Made by a program: the position numbers and the translations under genes
Shown here: positions 36,184 through 44,700 of the stretch, in pieces
How positions within the stretch are numbered: the stretch's first letter is position 1
How the letters are laid out: each line of letters opens with the position of its first letter
Assembly: GCA_021817845.1 (NCBI GenBank)
Contig: JAKAFW010000004.1
Location: 62,001 to 126,000, forward strand
Reading direction: 5' to 3'
Length of the DNA stretch: 64,000 nucleotides
Source of the DNA: FEN-1297 sp021817845
GTDB lineage: Bacteria > Bacteroidota > Ignavibacteria > Ignavibacteriales > Ignavibacteriaceae
Notes under the pieces: model-generated
The model's input: only the letters and a program-made list of their open reading frames with translations
Databases searched by the model: none
What the model was told of the DNA's origin: nothing

Positions 36184-36842
36184 TGAAAACTTCAATCAAG
36201 GTAATTTCTCTTTCAATTTTGTTTGCTGTTGCTATTTTCCCGCAAGGGTTGCCTAGCGGACAAGCCGGATTCGATGTGAAGGCATCCGGCGTTCAAACTT
36301 TTTCTTTTAAGGATGCCAAAGGCAGAAACCAAACTACTTTTACAAGTATAACAGCTCTAGATGAAGTCGACGGTACTTCAAACGAAGTCGATGGGAAAAT
36401 TTCATTTGATGTGAAAAATGTCGCTGCTACATTAAAAGGTGAAATATCAATCGCTACTGCATCGATCAATACAGGGATCTCAATGAGGGATAAAGACCTG
36501 CGAGCGCCTAAATGGTTAGATGCCGAACAATTTCCTAAAATTTCTTTTACTATCAAAAAGGTCACCGGGGTGAAAAGACTTGCCGCCAATAAGCTTGAAC
36601 TAAATTTGCTCGGAATATTTTTTCTTCACGGTATTAAAAATGAAATTCCAATTTCCGCTACTTTAACATATCTCGATGAAAGTCCGGTAACAGAAACACG
36701 TGAACCGGGTGATTTACTTGGCGTTACAGCCAAATTTCAAATTATGCTTTCTAAGTTCGGGGTAAAAAATATGGTTCTCGGAAGTCGTGTCGCCGACAAA
36801 ATCGATATAGGCGTAAATATTGTCGGGACGAATAAATTTTAA
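36183..36842 (+). CDS. YceI family periplasmic lipid-binding-like protein with a repeat-derived peptide
   Basis: A 219-residue exported protein of the YceI family, whose members bind polyisoprenoid or other lipids in a lipocalin-like barrel. Family words are GVQTFSFKD, VDGKISFDV, LRAPKWLDAEQFPKISF and LHGIKNEIP. The signal peptide (about 1-21) is followed at residues 22-29 by GLPSGQAG, encoded by a copy of the short palindromic element also found at 4090 and 6238. The mature protein would otherwise start at the first conserved strand, FDVKASG. The gene is coupled to the upstream membrane protein gene. Confidence 0.85.
   Translation: MKTSIKVISLSILFAVAIFPQGLPSGQAGFDVKASGVQTFSFKDAKGRNQTTFTSITALDEVDGTSNEVDGKISFDVKNVAATLKGEISIATASINTGISMRDKDLRAPKWLDAEQFPKISFTIKKVTGVKRLAANKLELNLLGIFFLHGIKNEIPISATLTYLDESPVTETREPGDLLGVTAKFQIMLSKFGVKNMVLGSRVADKIDIGVNIVGTNKF
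36246..36269 (+). repeat. Short palindromic element inside the YceI gene
   Basis: TTGCCTAGCGGACAAGCCGG aligns with the intergenic element at 4090-4110 with one gap and a few changes. It is in frame and encodes LPSGQAG at the mature N-terminus of the YceI protein, where an insertion is likely to be tolerated. Confidence 0.5.
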
Positions 36843-36851
36843 CTAAATTTA

Positions 36852-37538
36852 TCAATTTTTCATCAACTTTTTAGAAAGCATATCAAGCTTACCGGCGACT
36901 TCACTTTTCTGTTCGCTGTCTAATTTTAGCGAGCCGATTTGTTTGAAATCATCATAAGCTTCTTCATTTAAGTTTAGGTCTGCAAGAAGATTTGCAAAAT
37001 AAATCCGGAAGTTTGACATCTTGCTTGTTTCAGGATATTTTCTAAAGGTTTCTTTTGCATCGATAATGGCTGACTCCTTAAAACCGCTTTCTGCAAGCTG
37101 AACTGCTCCGTTAAGTCGCTGTACTCCAAAGTTGGAAGAAACAACAAAAGGCTCTTTGATGCCGTTGATTTCAGCACCGTAGACGGCAGTGTTTTTTGAG
37201 TTCGCTTCTTCTTTTTTCCTAGGTGCGTTAATCATGTCTTGCATTGCAAGCGCAAGTATAAGTTGATCAAGGGACATCTTCTTTAAATTAGTCAACGGTA
37301 ATGCGGAAGACCCTTTAAGCACAAAATGGATATTATTTCCGTCGAGCGATACGGAAGATTTTTCGCTGGTAGAAATAGTTGAATTGGCGATTAATATTTC
37401 GCCCGGTTTTATCTGGCTCCAGTTTTCACTTGCCCCTATTTGAGCTTTGACATTTCCAATCACCTTTTCAACCTTAAAATTTTGGGCAGAAATAATTCCG
37501 GCGCAAAAGAATAAAATTACAATTAATGTACTTTTCAT
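36852..37538 (-). CDS. Exported FecR-like protein with C-terminal helical repeat
   Basis: A 228-residue protein with a signal peptide (about 1-18, ending ISAQ). Residues 20-90 look like a FecR-type beta domain: VEKVIGNVKAQIG, then WSQIKPGEIL, then TISTSEKSSVSLD. The second half (about 130-225) is alpha-helical and resembles one or two TPR-like hairpins (AVQLAESGFKESAIIDAKETF, YFANLLADLNLNEEAYDDF). FecR-like exported domains of this sort occur without a sigma factor and may bind peptides or glycans. It is the last gene of a four-gene cluster, 52 bp after the barrel-transglutaminase gene. The role is unknown. Confidence 0.65.
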   Translation of the reverse strand: MKSTLIVILFFCAGIISAQNFKVEKVIGNVKAQIGASENWSQIKPGEILIANSTISTSEKSSVSLDGNNIHFVLKGSSALPLTNLKKMSLDQLILALAMQDMINAPRKKEEANSKNTAVYGAEINGIKEPFVVSSNFGVQRLNGAVQLAESGFKESAIIDAKETFRKYPETSKMSNFRIYFANLLADLNLNEEAYDDFKQIGSLKLDSEQKSEVAGKLDMLSKKLMKN

Positions 37539-37590
37539 AATAAACCTCTAAAATTTTTGGCATATCTTTAGTTATCACCAATAAACAAGA

Positions 37591-39582
37591 TCAATATACA
37601 TCAACAATTTCAACGATTCCCTTTGCAAGCCCTAAGTTATCAAGAGCATCCCGGTTAAATTTTTCCGAACCTAGCTGCCAGGCATTATCAAAGTTAGTAA
37701 GCGAAGTAGTCTCAACCGGAATCCAAACCTCATCAACACCGGATTCGTTTTTTCTGATAAAATATTTACTGTCATTGTCCGTAATTAATCTGGCTTGATC
37801 GGGTGATAGTTGTGTATCTATTAAAATATTAACATGTCCGATTCCATTCTGTGGCTTGTAATCGACGAGTGCTGTTTGGATCCCAACACTTTCAAGCAAT
37901 GAGCTGTAAAGTACGCTAAGATCGTCGCAATTGCCCCCTTTTAATTTTAAGGTTTCATTTGGGAACTGAACATAATCTTGAGCGGTAGTCGGATTGGCTG
38001 AGTAAACCAACTCTTTTACAAAGTTATTAAATAAAATTTTTGCTTTGTAAAAGATAGACATTGAATAAGCCATGGAATCGAGCTCGCTTTTGTATCGACT
38101 CAAAATTTTCTTTGAGTAATCCATCGAGAATTGATAATCGCGTTTAATAAAGTAGCGTAGGTTTATTACCTTGCCGTCCCATGAATTTATTCCATTAATC
38201 AAAATAGGTTTTTGAATTTGGTCGTCGGGTTGACTGTTATCCGCAGTTATAAAGAAATCTACGAAAGATATTCCGGTCTTTTTCTTATCGTAAGATTGGG
38301 GAATGATTGTATAGAAGGAAACCTCTGCTGTATCTTTTGGCCCTATCTTAACGACAGGGGAAACAATTCTATCTTCATTAATGCCTTCAATTTTACTTGA
38401 TGGCTTTATGGTGATTGTTCTGTGAGTAAGATTAATTACTTTTGCCGTTGCAAAAGGACGGTTAAGATAATTATCAGACATAGTTGGATAAATATCTCTT
38501 ACAATATTTGCATCTAAAAATTGAACTTCTTTTTCCGCAATGGTATTTAGCGCAAATGTAAAAGTAAGAATAGCTTTATCATAGCTGTAACGGTTATTTA
38601 TAATATTATCTAAGCCTTCGTTAGTAAATTCGCTGAAAGTATGCTGTATGTTTCTATTTGAAAAATATTTTACTCCGCTTAAAGAAACTCCCAAAAATTT
38701 TGTGTTGAAGGAAATCGCCGGAATGATTCCGGCAATAAAAGGGGACTGGTAGTTATCGTGAAACCCAGTTACTCCAATTCGAGCTTTGCCGTTGAATATG
38801 TTGAAGGAAATATCGAATCCAGTCTGGAGTGCGTTTGTAGTTTCATAAATAAAATTATAATCAAAATTTTCCGCAGGTGAAACCGACAGCCCGAACGCAA
38901 CGCCTTTATATTTTTTAATTTCGTATGGAATAAGGGTCGTATCAACTGCGGACTCATTAATGTTAAATAAATTTATGGTAGATAAGGAAAAAGAGAAATA
39001 TTTTGACGGTAGATAGTTAAAACCAAAATCAGCACGCCAAAAATTTATGTTATCTATTTTGCTAAAACGATTTAAATAAAGCGTATCTGAAAAAACAGGT
39101 TCCACTGATTCCTGATCAAATTCTTGTTTGAAATAGCGGAGAGAAAATCCTGCGCTAAACTGTCCGGAAAATTTATATGAATATCCGAATCCGAATAATT
39201 CCTTGTAAGTATATTTTGAGTCAAGCGCCTGGGATGTTGAATCATGTATCAAAATTGATTGACCATTATTAAAAATAAAATCCTTTTGATAACCCGGTGT
39301 ATATCTAACTGAAACAAAATGCCTCCCGATTTGCTTTGATAGTGAAATCAGATATAAGCTCGAGGTAGGAGTATTAGAAAACTCACCTCCGTATGAAAAA
39401 GACAGTCCCCAGTCTTTCAGTGAAGAAAAATTTTCCGGATTTGCTTCATAGCTATTCATAAGCGTGCTGTTCTCCTCAAGAGGTGCCCAGTAGCCAGAAA
39501 GTCCGAATGAGCTCTGCGCCGATATTTTAACTGTCCCTATCATAATAAAAAATATGATGGAGATGATGTATCTGTTTTTCAA
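37591..39582 (-). CDS. Outer-membrane beta-barrel fused to transglutaminase-like domain
   Basis: A 663-residue exported protein. A signal peptide (about 1-22) precedes some 330 residues of alternating amphipathic strands (WGLSFSYGGEF, HFVSVRYTPGY, FGFGYSYKFSG) that look like a small outer-membrane barrel of the PorV type. A beta-sandwich follows (about 365-460). The C-terminal part (about 480-663) is transglutaminase-like: KGGNCDDLSVLYSSLL with Cys552, GHVNILI with His583, and WIPVETT, where Glu624 takes the place of the usual aspartate. The fold could be a protease or amide-bond enzyme. Its start overlaps the stop of the upstream lipoprotein gene by four bases. I know no characterised protein with this architecture. 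Confidence 0.7.
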   Translation of the reverse strand: MKNRYIISIIFFIMIGTVKISAQSSFGLSGYWAPLEENSTLMNSYEANPENFSSLKDWGLSFSYGGEFSNTPTSSLYLISLSKQIGRHFVSVRYTPGYQKDFIFNNGQSILIHDSTSQALDSKYTYKELFGFGYSYKFSGQFSAGFSLRYFKQEFDQESVEPVFSDTLYLNRFSKIDNINFWRADFGFNYLPSKYFSFSLSTINLFNINESAVDTTLIPYEIKKYKGVAFGLSVSPAENFDYNFIYETTNALQTGFDISFNIFNGKARIGVTGFHDNYQSPFIAGIIPAISFNTKFLGVSLSGVKYFSNRNIQHTFSEFTNEGLDNIINNRYSYDKAILTFTFALNTIAEKEVQFLDANIVRDIYPTMSDNYLNRPFATAKVINLTHRTITIKPSSKIEGINEDRIVSPVVKIGPKDTAEVSFYTIIPQSYDKKKTGISFVDFFITADNSQPDDQIQKPILINGINSWDGKVINLRYFIKRDYQFSMDYSKKILSRYKSELDSMAYSMSIFYKAKILFNNFVKELVYSANPTTAQDYVQFPNETLKLKGGNCDDLSVLYSSLLESVGIQTALVDYKPQNGIGHVNILIDTQLSPDQARLITDNDSKYFIRKNESGVDEVWIPVETTSLTNFDNAWQLGSEKFNRDALDNLGLAKGIVEIVDVY

Positions 39583-40502
39583 GGGATATTTAATATTATA
39601 CTGTGAATGCTTTGAGAATAAACAGTTAAATCATTTCCTTGTTCGTTGTGATGAATTATAAATTGTCTAATAAAAGTAAAGACGAATCTGTCATATTTAT
39701 TAAACGGTATTTCGTTTAGCAGTTTTGGTGGAACCGACAACTTACCATTGTCATTAGTACTTAGCTTGTAGAGCGGATATGAAGTATTTGTGCCTTTTAC
39801 CATGACGCCTAAAATAATCTCTACAACTTTGGTATTTGAAAGAGTCGATGCATTCCATTCAAGTAAGGCATTTAAATTTCCGTTTACCTTCTTGCCTGTC
39901 AGATTCACCCTGCCTGTTATTTCTTCTGGTGTTGGAATATTAAAACTATACTGCATTCCTCCGTTCATTTGGTCTAACTGGAATGAGATGGCAGAACCAT
40001 AATCAAAATTGAATGGAATTGCAGAATTTTGGCTTAATATGTATTGGTACCCTAGAACAGTATCCCTGTGGATACCGTGGTCGTTAAATCTAAGATGGTA
40101 AAGAATTTTGGCCGCTCTCTGATTATTAAATTTAACGATACCGGGCGCTATGGTAAGATAACCCATAACACCGCCATTTGAAGAATGAACAGCGTGACTC
40201 TTATCAAAAAAGACTGCTTGAGCTAAAGAGCTACTCGTTGTAATATTATTGACAGTAACTTTTACGCCGCTTATCGTAACAACATCAGAAGTACCGGAAT
40301 AAGTAGTAGCAACTCCGGTTGTATCAAAACCGTTGCTGTAATATTCATTACTGGTATCCTTTGTTAATACCTGAACTTGAACAGGGCTTTCCTGTGCGGA
40401 ATTATCCTGTACAAGCTCGGTTGGCGCCGGATTATCGCAACCAAAAATGAAAAGCAACAACCCGAAAAAAAACACCACAATATATAATTTAACTATTTTC
40501 AT
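39579..40502 (-). CDS. Lipoprotein of unknown function (barrel-transglutaminase cluster)
   Basis: A 307-residue exported protein that I do not recognise. The signal ends in IFGC (Cys22), a plausible lipobox, followed by a low-complexity linker (DNPAPTEL and onward). The rest is beta-rich, with short strands such as VTISGVKVTVNNI and VNLTGKKVNGNLNALLEW that suggest an immunoglobulin-like surface protein. It overlaps the barrel-transglutaminase gene by four bases, so the two should be made together. It is about the same length as the neighbouring upstream lipoprotein; whether the two are related cannot be judged by eye. Confidence 0.6.
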   Translation of the reverse strand: MKIVKLYIVVFFFGLLLFIFGCDNPAPTELVQDNSAQESPVQVQVLTKDTSNEYYSNGFDTTGVATTYSGTSDVVTISGVKVTVNNITTSSSLAQAVFFDKSHAVHSSNGGVMGYLTIAPGIVKFNNQRAAKILYHLRFNDHGIHRDTVLGYQYILSQNSAIPFNFDYGSAISFQLDQMNGGMQYSFNIPTPEEITGRVNLTGKKVNGNLNALLEWNASTLSNTKVVEIILGVMVKGTNTSYPLYKLSTNDNGKLSVPPKLLNEIPFNKYDRFVFTFIRQFIIHHNEQGNDLTVYSQSIHSIILNIP

Positions 40503-40550
40503 TGGTTTCTAACATAACATTGTGGTGTATTTTTTTCAATCTAAATATTA

Positions 40551-41498
40551 TTATTTAATAAAATAAGGAATACCCCAGGTACTTATTTCAACCGGAGAGG
40601 AGTCATCGAAAATTACCTGTTTCGGGAAAGCATTGATAATTGCTTGATGGTATCCAGGCCAGTTATGAGTCAAATAAGTTCCCTTGTAAATTTTTAAATA
40701 TCCGTTGCCAGAAGGAGTTGAAGATACTAATTCTAATTTTAATTTTTCTCTATGCAATCCACTAAAATCACCGCCGTGAGTAAGTGTAACAAAATCGGTA
40801 TCCGTATAAGCGCTGTTCAAAGTGACTTGAATAGTTACCGGTTTATTTCTGCCAATCTCCGGAAGCTGCCTTTTCCAGCCTTTTCCTCTTGCAACGTAAT
40901 AATCATTGGGAGAATTTACGGACAGAGTATCGCCGTTCGGCAAAAATACAGTAACATTTTGTATAGATACATTTGAAGTTAAAGTGCCGCCTTCAGGTAA
41001 TGAAACTGCAGCCAATCTCCAGTTAAATGTTGGGTTATTTGAATTTCCCACCCTTGTGTAAATTAAATTTAATGAAATTGTTGATGTGAAAGGTTTTGAT
41101 GTTACTGTATCATGCCCGGAAAAATTTGAAACCGCAACTATGTATAATACACCTTCAAATGTTCTTGTGAATGTCGCGTACGATGTATCTCCGACCACAT
41201 TATAAGTAAAGCTCTTATTGACTACGCGAACGATTTGTCCGACTTTAACCGGGTTAATTTGAGCAATTGTTTTTCCCATAAAACTCATTGCCTGTCCCTC
41301 ATTATAGTTAGGATCAAATGAAGTGACGGAAGAATCCGACTCGGCAATTTTTTGCATTGCTGCTCCGTCTGTTGAAGTACTAAGTGAAGGTGCGGTGGGG
41401 GAATTGTTACAGCCCATAAATAATGAAAAAATAAAAAATACGCCGAATAATAATAATTCTTTTAGAATTAAGTTTCGTTTAATTAGGAAGTATTTCAT
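40551..41498 (-). CDS. Lipoprotein of unknown function, first gene of the barrel-transglutaminase cluster
   Basis: A 315-residue exported protein of unknown family. A long signal segment ends in FMGC (Cys30), followed by a Ser/Thr/Pro-rich linker. The body is predicted beta, with GQIVRVVNKSFTYNV, FNWRLAAVSLPEGG and VFLPNGDTLSV. The ATG has a GGAG site seven bases upstream. A promoter candidate lies about 65-95 bp upstream, which fits its place as first gene of a four-gene unit ending at 36852. It is 48 bp from the second lipoprotein gene. Confidence 0.6.
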   Translation of the reverse strand: MKYFLIKRNLILKELLLFGVFFIFSLFMGCNNSPTAPSLSTSTDGAAMQKIAESDSSVTSFDPNYNEGQAMSFMGKTIAQINPVKVGQIVRVVNKSFTYNVVGDTSYATFTRTFEGVLYIVAVSNFSGHDTVTSKPFTSTISLNLIYTRVGNSNNPTFNWRLAAVSLPEGGTLTSNVSIQNVTVFLPNGDTLSVNSPNDYYVARGKGWKRQLPEIGRNKPVTIQVTLNSAYTDTDFVTLTHGGDFSGLHREKLKLELVSSTPSGNGYLKIYKGTYLTHNWPGYHQAIINAFPKQVIFDDSSPVEISTWGIPYFIK

Positions 41499-41562
41499 GA
41501 TATAACTCCGGAAAATATTGATTAAAAAACAATTTTCACTTTCGAATCACTCGATATAACTC

Positions 41563-41594
41563 CAAAAGTATGCCACTATCGAAAAGATTGAAAA
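41563..41594 (-). promoter_or_regulatory. Bacteroidota-type promoter candidate for the lipoprotein/barrel-transglutaminase operon
   Basis: On the minus strand TACTTTTG matches TAnnTTTG exactly, and TTTTC lies 19 bases upstream at the -33 position. The element starts about 65 bases before the first gene of the cluster. Confidence 0.4.
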
Positions 41595-41687
41595 GGTGCT
41601 CCTAATAGTAATTTTTCTGTTATTCCGGCGATATCTGTATGCCTGGAAAACTTCTCTGTTTGCATGGATGCGGATTATCAGGCAGAG

Positions 41688-41818
41688 ATATTAACTTACC
41701 TTACACAAAAGGTTATTATTACATAGTGAGAAACCTCCGAGGTTTTCCTAAACCTCGGAAGGTTTTGTACTTCACTTCCATTATATTGGAAATTGTATGC
41801 GTAACATGAGATATTAAT
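41688..41818. repeat. 131-bp interspersed element, copy B
   Basis: Nearly identical along its whole length to copy A at 31615-31745, including the ends (CTTACACAAAAG on the left, ATGCGTAACATGAGATATT on the right) and the inner CCTCCGAGG/CCTCGG stem, which here has one extra A. No open frame lies inside. The rest of the 41499-42028 gap holds the promoter candidate for the minus-strand cluster and no gene. Confidence 0.75.
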
Positions 41819-42028
41819 TCAAGTAACACAATTATTGAAAAATTGTAGTTGATGGATAATAGAATTGAGGGGAAAATTGCATCGTCAGAAGGTACGTTTA
41901 TTCGTAACCTTCTATTAAATATTAAAAATAATATTGTTTCGTGCAACTATGATTAGTTATTTTTAAATTTAACGAAGAAATACTTAATTCATTTTAATTT
42001 ACTTTCAAAAATTTGAGGAGATTAAATT

Positions 42029-42484
42029 ATGTTAAAGGAATTCAGAGAATTTGCGATAAAGGGGAATGTGCTCGACATGGCTGTTGGTATCATTATCGGT
42101 GCGGCTTTTGGAACAATTGTAAAATCACTTGTCTCAGATATTATTATGCCACCAATTGGACTGATCCTGGGAAATGTGGATTTTTCAGAATTGTTCGTAG
42201 TTCTTAAATCAGGAGCAAAATTAGCCGGCCCTTACGCTACATTAAAAGACGCAAGCGCAGCCGGTGCTGTTACAATCAACTATGGCTTATTCATAAACAC
42301 AGTTATTAGCTTTTTGATTGTTGCTTTTTCTGTTTTTTTATTAGTTAAAGCCGTAAATACTATGAAGAGAAAAAGTGAATCAGCTGTTCCGCAAGCCCCG
42401 GTAACAAAAGATTGTCCTTTTTGTTTTTCAAAAATTCCTCTTCAAGCAACCCGTTGTGCTCATTGCTCATCGGATTTAGTTTAA
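42029..42484 (+). CDS. mscL: Large-conductance mechanosensitive channel with C-terminal zinc ribbon
   Basis: A 151-residue MscL, the emergency valve that opens under hypo-osmotic shock. The N-terminal helix and first transmembrane segment (REFAIKGNVLDMAVGIIIGAAFGTIV) and the second segment (about 86-107, NYGLFINTVISFLIVAFSVFLL) are canonical. The periplasmic loop is Ala/Gly-rich. After the usual cytoplasmic bundle the protein ends in a zinc ribbon, with Cys129/Cys132 and Cys143/Cys146 (CPFC and CAHC). This extension is known in some MscL proteins but its purpose is unclear. A GAGGAG site precedes the ATG. The gene is followed 15 bp on by acetolactate decarboxylase. Confidence 0.95.
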   Translation: MLKEFREFAIKGNVLDMAVGIIIGAAFGTIVKSLVSDIIMPPIGLILGNVDFSELFVVLKSGAKLAGPYATLKDASAAGAVTINYGLFINTVISFLIVAFSVFLLVKAVNTMKRKSESAVPQAPVTKDCPFCFSKIPLQATRCAHCSSDLV

Positions 42485-42499
42485 TAAACAAAAATTATT

Positions 42500-43258
42500 T
42501 TGAAATATATATCAACCCTTTTTGTTTTCTTTTTAGTTTTCTTCTCTTTAACTGGAAAGTTATTTCCGCAGGTTAACTATGGGACAGTCTTCCAATCCGC
42601 TCCGATTGTTTCCCTTATGAGCGGAGTTATGAACGGTAATTTCACAGTATCTAAAATGAAAAAAATGGGCGACTTTGGTTTGGGTACTTTTAACGGTGTA
42701 GACGGAGAAATGATTTATCTAAACGGCGTTGTTTATCGCGTAAATGCTGCTGGTAAAGTCAATGTCCCGCCGAATTCTGAAAAGACCCCCTTTGTCACCG
42801 AAATATTTTTTCGCGCAGACACAGTAATTGACTTAAAAGACACTTTAAATTTTATTAACCTTGAAAAGTTTATCGATAAAGCCTTACTGTCAAAAAATAT
42901 TATATGCGCAGTTAAGGTTAAAGGAAAATTTCTATCCGTCAAAGCTAGAAGCGAAGAAAAACAAACTAAACCATATTCAAGTTTATCCGAAGTGCTCGAA
43001 CATCAATCTATTTTTAATTTCAAAAATATTAAAGGAACAATGGTTGGATTTCGTTTTCCTTCATATATGAAAGAACTGAATGCCCCCGGTTTTCATTTCC
43101 ATTTTATTTCAGAAAATAAAAATCAGGGGGGGCATGTACTTAATTTAATGACGGAACATGTAAAAATTGAAATTGAATTTGTAAAAAACTTTAAGATGAG
43201 AATTCCTTCAAGCACAGATTTTCGGAACAATAATTTTGAAGTACAGAAACAAAACTAA
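42500..43258 (+). CDS. budA: Alpha-acetolactate decarboxylase, apparently exported
   Basis: A 252-residue enzyme converting acetolactate to acetoin. The zinc ligands are seen as His199, His201 and His212 in GFHFHF and GGHVL, with the same spacing as in the characterised Brevibacillus enzyme; Glu70 in DGEMI is the next conserved active-site residue. The first 24 residues are a hydrophobic signal peptide (ending LFPQ), so the enzyme should be periplasmic or surface-associated. The start codon is TTG without a strong ribosome site. No acetolactate synthase lies near. The 3' end overlaps the convergent rluE gene by four bases. Confidence 0.88.
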   Translation: MKYISTLFVFFLVFFSLTGKLFPQVNYGTVFQSAPIVSLMSGVMNGNFTVSKMKKMGDFGLGTFNGVDGEMIYLNGVVYRVNAAGKVNVPPNSEKTPFVTEIFFRADTVIDLKDTLNFINLEKFIDKALLSKNIICAVKVKGKFLSVKARSEEKQTKPYSSLSEVLEHQSIFNFKNIKGTMVGFRFPSYMKELNAPGFHFHFISENKNQGGHVLNLMTEHVKIEIEFVKNFKMRIPSSTDFRNNNFEVQKQN

Positions 43259-43833
43259 CTTAAAAGTTCTGTGATTTCTTCAGGCGTAAGTGGTCGTATT
43301 TCACCTGGTTTCAAATCTTTTAGTAGAATATTTTTGATTCTTACTCTAATCAATCGTAAAGTTGGATGACCGATGGCTGCTGTCATCTTTCTAACTTGCC
43401 TGTTCCGCCCTTCTACTAGAACCAAGCTTATCCATGATGACGGAATATTGTCCCTAACTCTTATAGGCGGAATCCTATCCCAAATTTTAGGAGGCTCAAT
43501 CATTTTTACTTTTGCAGGTAGTGTAATTCGCTTTTCTATTATTACTCCTTCTTCTAATGTTTTTAATTCAGAATCGGAAGGGATCCCTTCCACTTGAGAA
43601 AAATATTCCCGATCATGTTTGTTTCCCGGGCTTAATAGATAGTCGGTAAGTTTTTTGTCGTTTGCCAGTAACAGCAATCCTTCGCTGTCCATGTCCAACC
43701 TTCCGACGGGATAAACGTTTTTTGGGATCTTGAAAAAATCTGCCAAAGTTTTTCTCCCGAATCCATCAGAAAATTGTGAAAGGACTCCGTATGGTTTGTT
43801 TATTGCAAAGTATAAATAATTATTCTGGTTCAT
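43255..43833 (-). CDS. rluE: 23S rRNA pseudouridine synthase, RluE family
   Basis: A 192-residue pseudouridine synthase of the RsuA/RluE group. The catalytic aspartate is Asp47 in VGRLDMDSEGLLLLAND. The INKPYGVLSQ start and the later LVEGRNRQVRKMTAAIGHPTLRLIR segment are family signatures. It lacks an N-terminal S4 domain, as is usual for RluE, which modifies U2457 of E. coli 23S rRNA. Assignment to RluE over other members rests on length and the missing S4 domain. Its start overlaps the end of the glycosyltransferase gene by 14 bases. Confidence 0.88.
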   Translation of the reverse strand: MNQNNYLYFAINKPYGVLSQFSDGFGRKTLADFFKIPKNVYPVGRLDMDSEGLLLLANDKKLTDYLLSPGNKHDREYFSQVEGIPSDSELKTLEEGVIIEKRITLPAKVKMIEPPKIWDRIPPIRVRDNIPSSWISLVLVEGRNRQVRKMTAAIGHPTLRLIRVRIKNILLKDLKPGEIRPLTPEEITELLS

Positions 43834-44467
43834 AACTGTTAGTAATGCTGTCGGGTAAATCCCGGTAATATTTATAAGTTTTGAAGTTTACTTTTTGTAT
43901 TCTGAAAATTTCTTCTGCGCGTTCAAGAAATTCGGAATCTTCGCTGTACTTTATATTTTTAAATCCTTTCAGGTCAAGGAAAACGTTTCGTTTTGCGAAA
44001 AAGGTTCCGCCGATTGTACATTCTGCAAGATGGATTAATTTATGAGGATCATTTTTATCTTTGACATATTCGTCTCCGATAATTATTACCCCGCCATGAA
44101 TTAAATCTATCTCTGGATTTTCTTCCATAAAATCCACATGTTTTTGAAGATGGTCAATTTCATATTCGTCGTCGCTGTCTAAGAATGTAATATATTTTCC
44201 GGAAGAAGATTTGATCCCCCTGTTTCGGCTTCGAGCAAGCTTTTTGTTCGTCTGCCGTATTACTTTGATATTTTTATAAGCGCTTTCGTATTCGCTTAGG
44301 ATATTAAATGTATCGTCCTCGCTTCCGTCGTCGATAGCAATCAGCTCCCAATTTTTAAAGGATTGATTTATTAGTGATCCAACGCATCTACTTAAATAAT
44401 TTGCCCTGTTATAAACAGCCATAATTACCGAAACTTCCGGATGAACGATTTCATTATTATTTAGCAC
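43820..44467 (-). CDS. Family 2 glycosyltransferase
   Basis: A 215-residue GT-A-fold glycosyltransferase. The N-terminal VSVIMAVYNRANYL strand and the IDDGSEDDT loop bind the nucleotide-sugar; the metal-binding motif is in TFLDSDDEYE. The usual mid-protein GGTFFAKRNVF and ED-type (YSEDSEFLERA) segments are also present. It probably works on cell-surface polysaccharide or lipopolysaccharide. It is cotranscribed with rluE, whose start it overlaps, and is near a heptosyltransferase-like gene on the opposite strand. Donor and acceptor are unknown. Confidence 0.88.
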   Translation of the reverse strand: MLNNNEIVHPEVSVIMAVYNRANYLSRCVGSLINQSFKNWELIAIDDGSEDDTFNILSEYESAYKNIKVIRQTNKKLARSRNRGIKSSSGKYITFLDSDDEYEIDHLQKHVDFMEENPEIDLIHGGVIIIGDEYVKDKNDPHKLIHLAECTIGGTFFAKRNVFLDLKGFKNIKYSEDSEFLERAEEIFRIQKVNFKTYKYYRDLPDSITNSYEPE

Positions 44468-44700
44468 TATTTGCCTTTCAAATAAAAATGAGTTTAGAAC
44501 TTGTTCTATGAAATCAATGCAAATTTACAATTTGAAATCTTAATAGAAAATGCAATATCTCAATAAAAAATTCTCAACCATTTTAATTGTCGGGTTGTTT
44601 AATTATTTTAGGGCTGAGATCGTTTTGCTCTTTGTTTATATAATTTGAAAAGTTAGATTGAACTCGATTTTAAAATCTAAAATTGGAAGGAGTATGGAAA

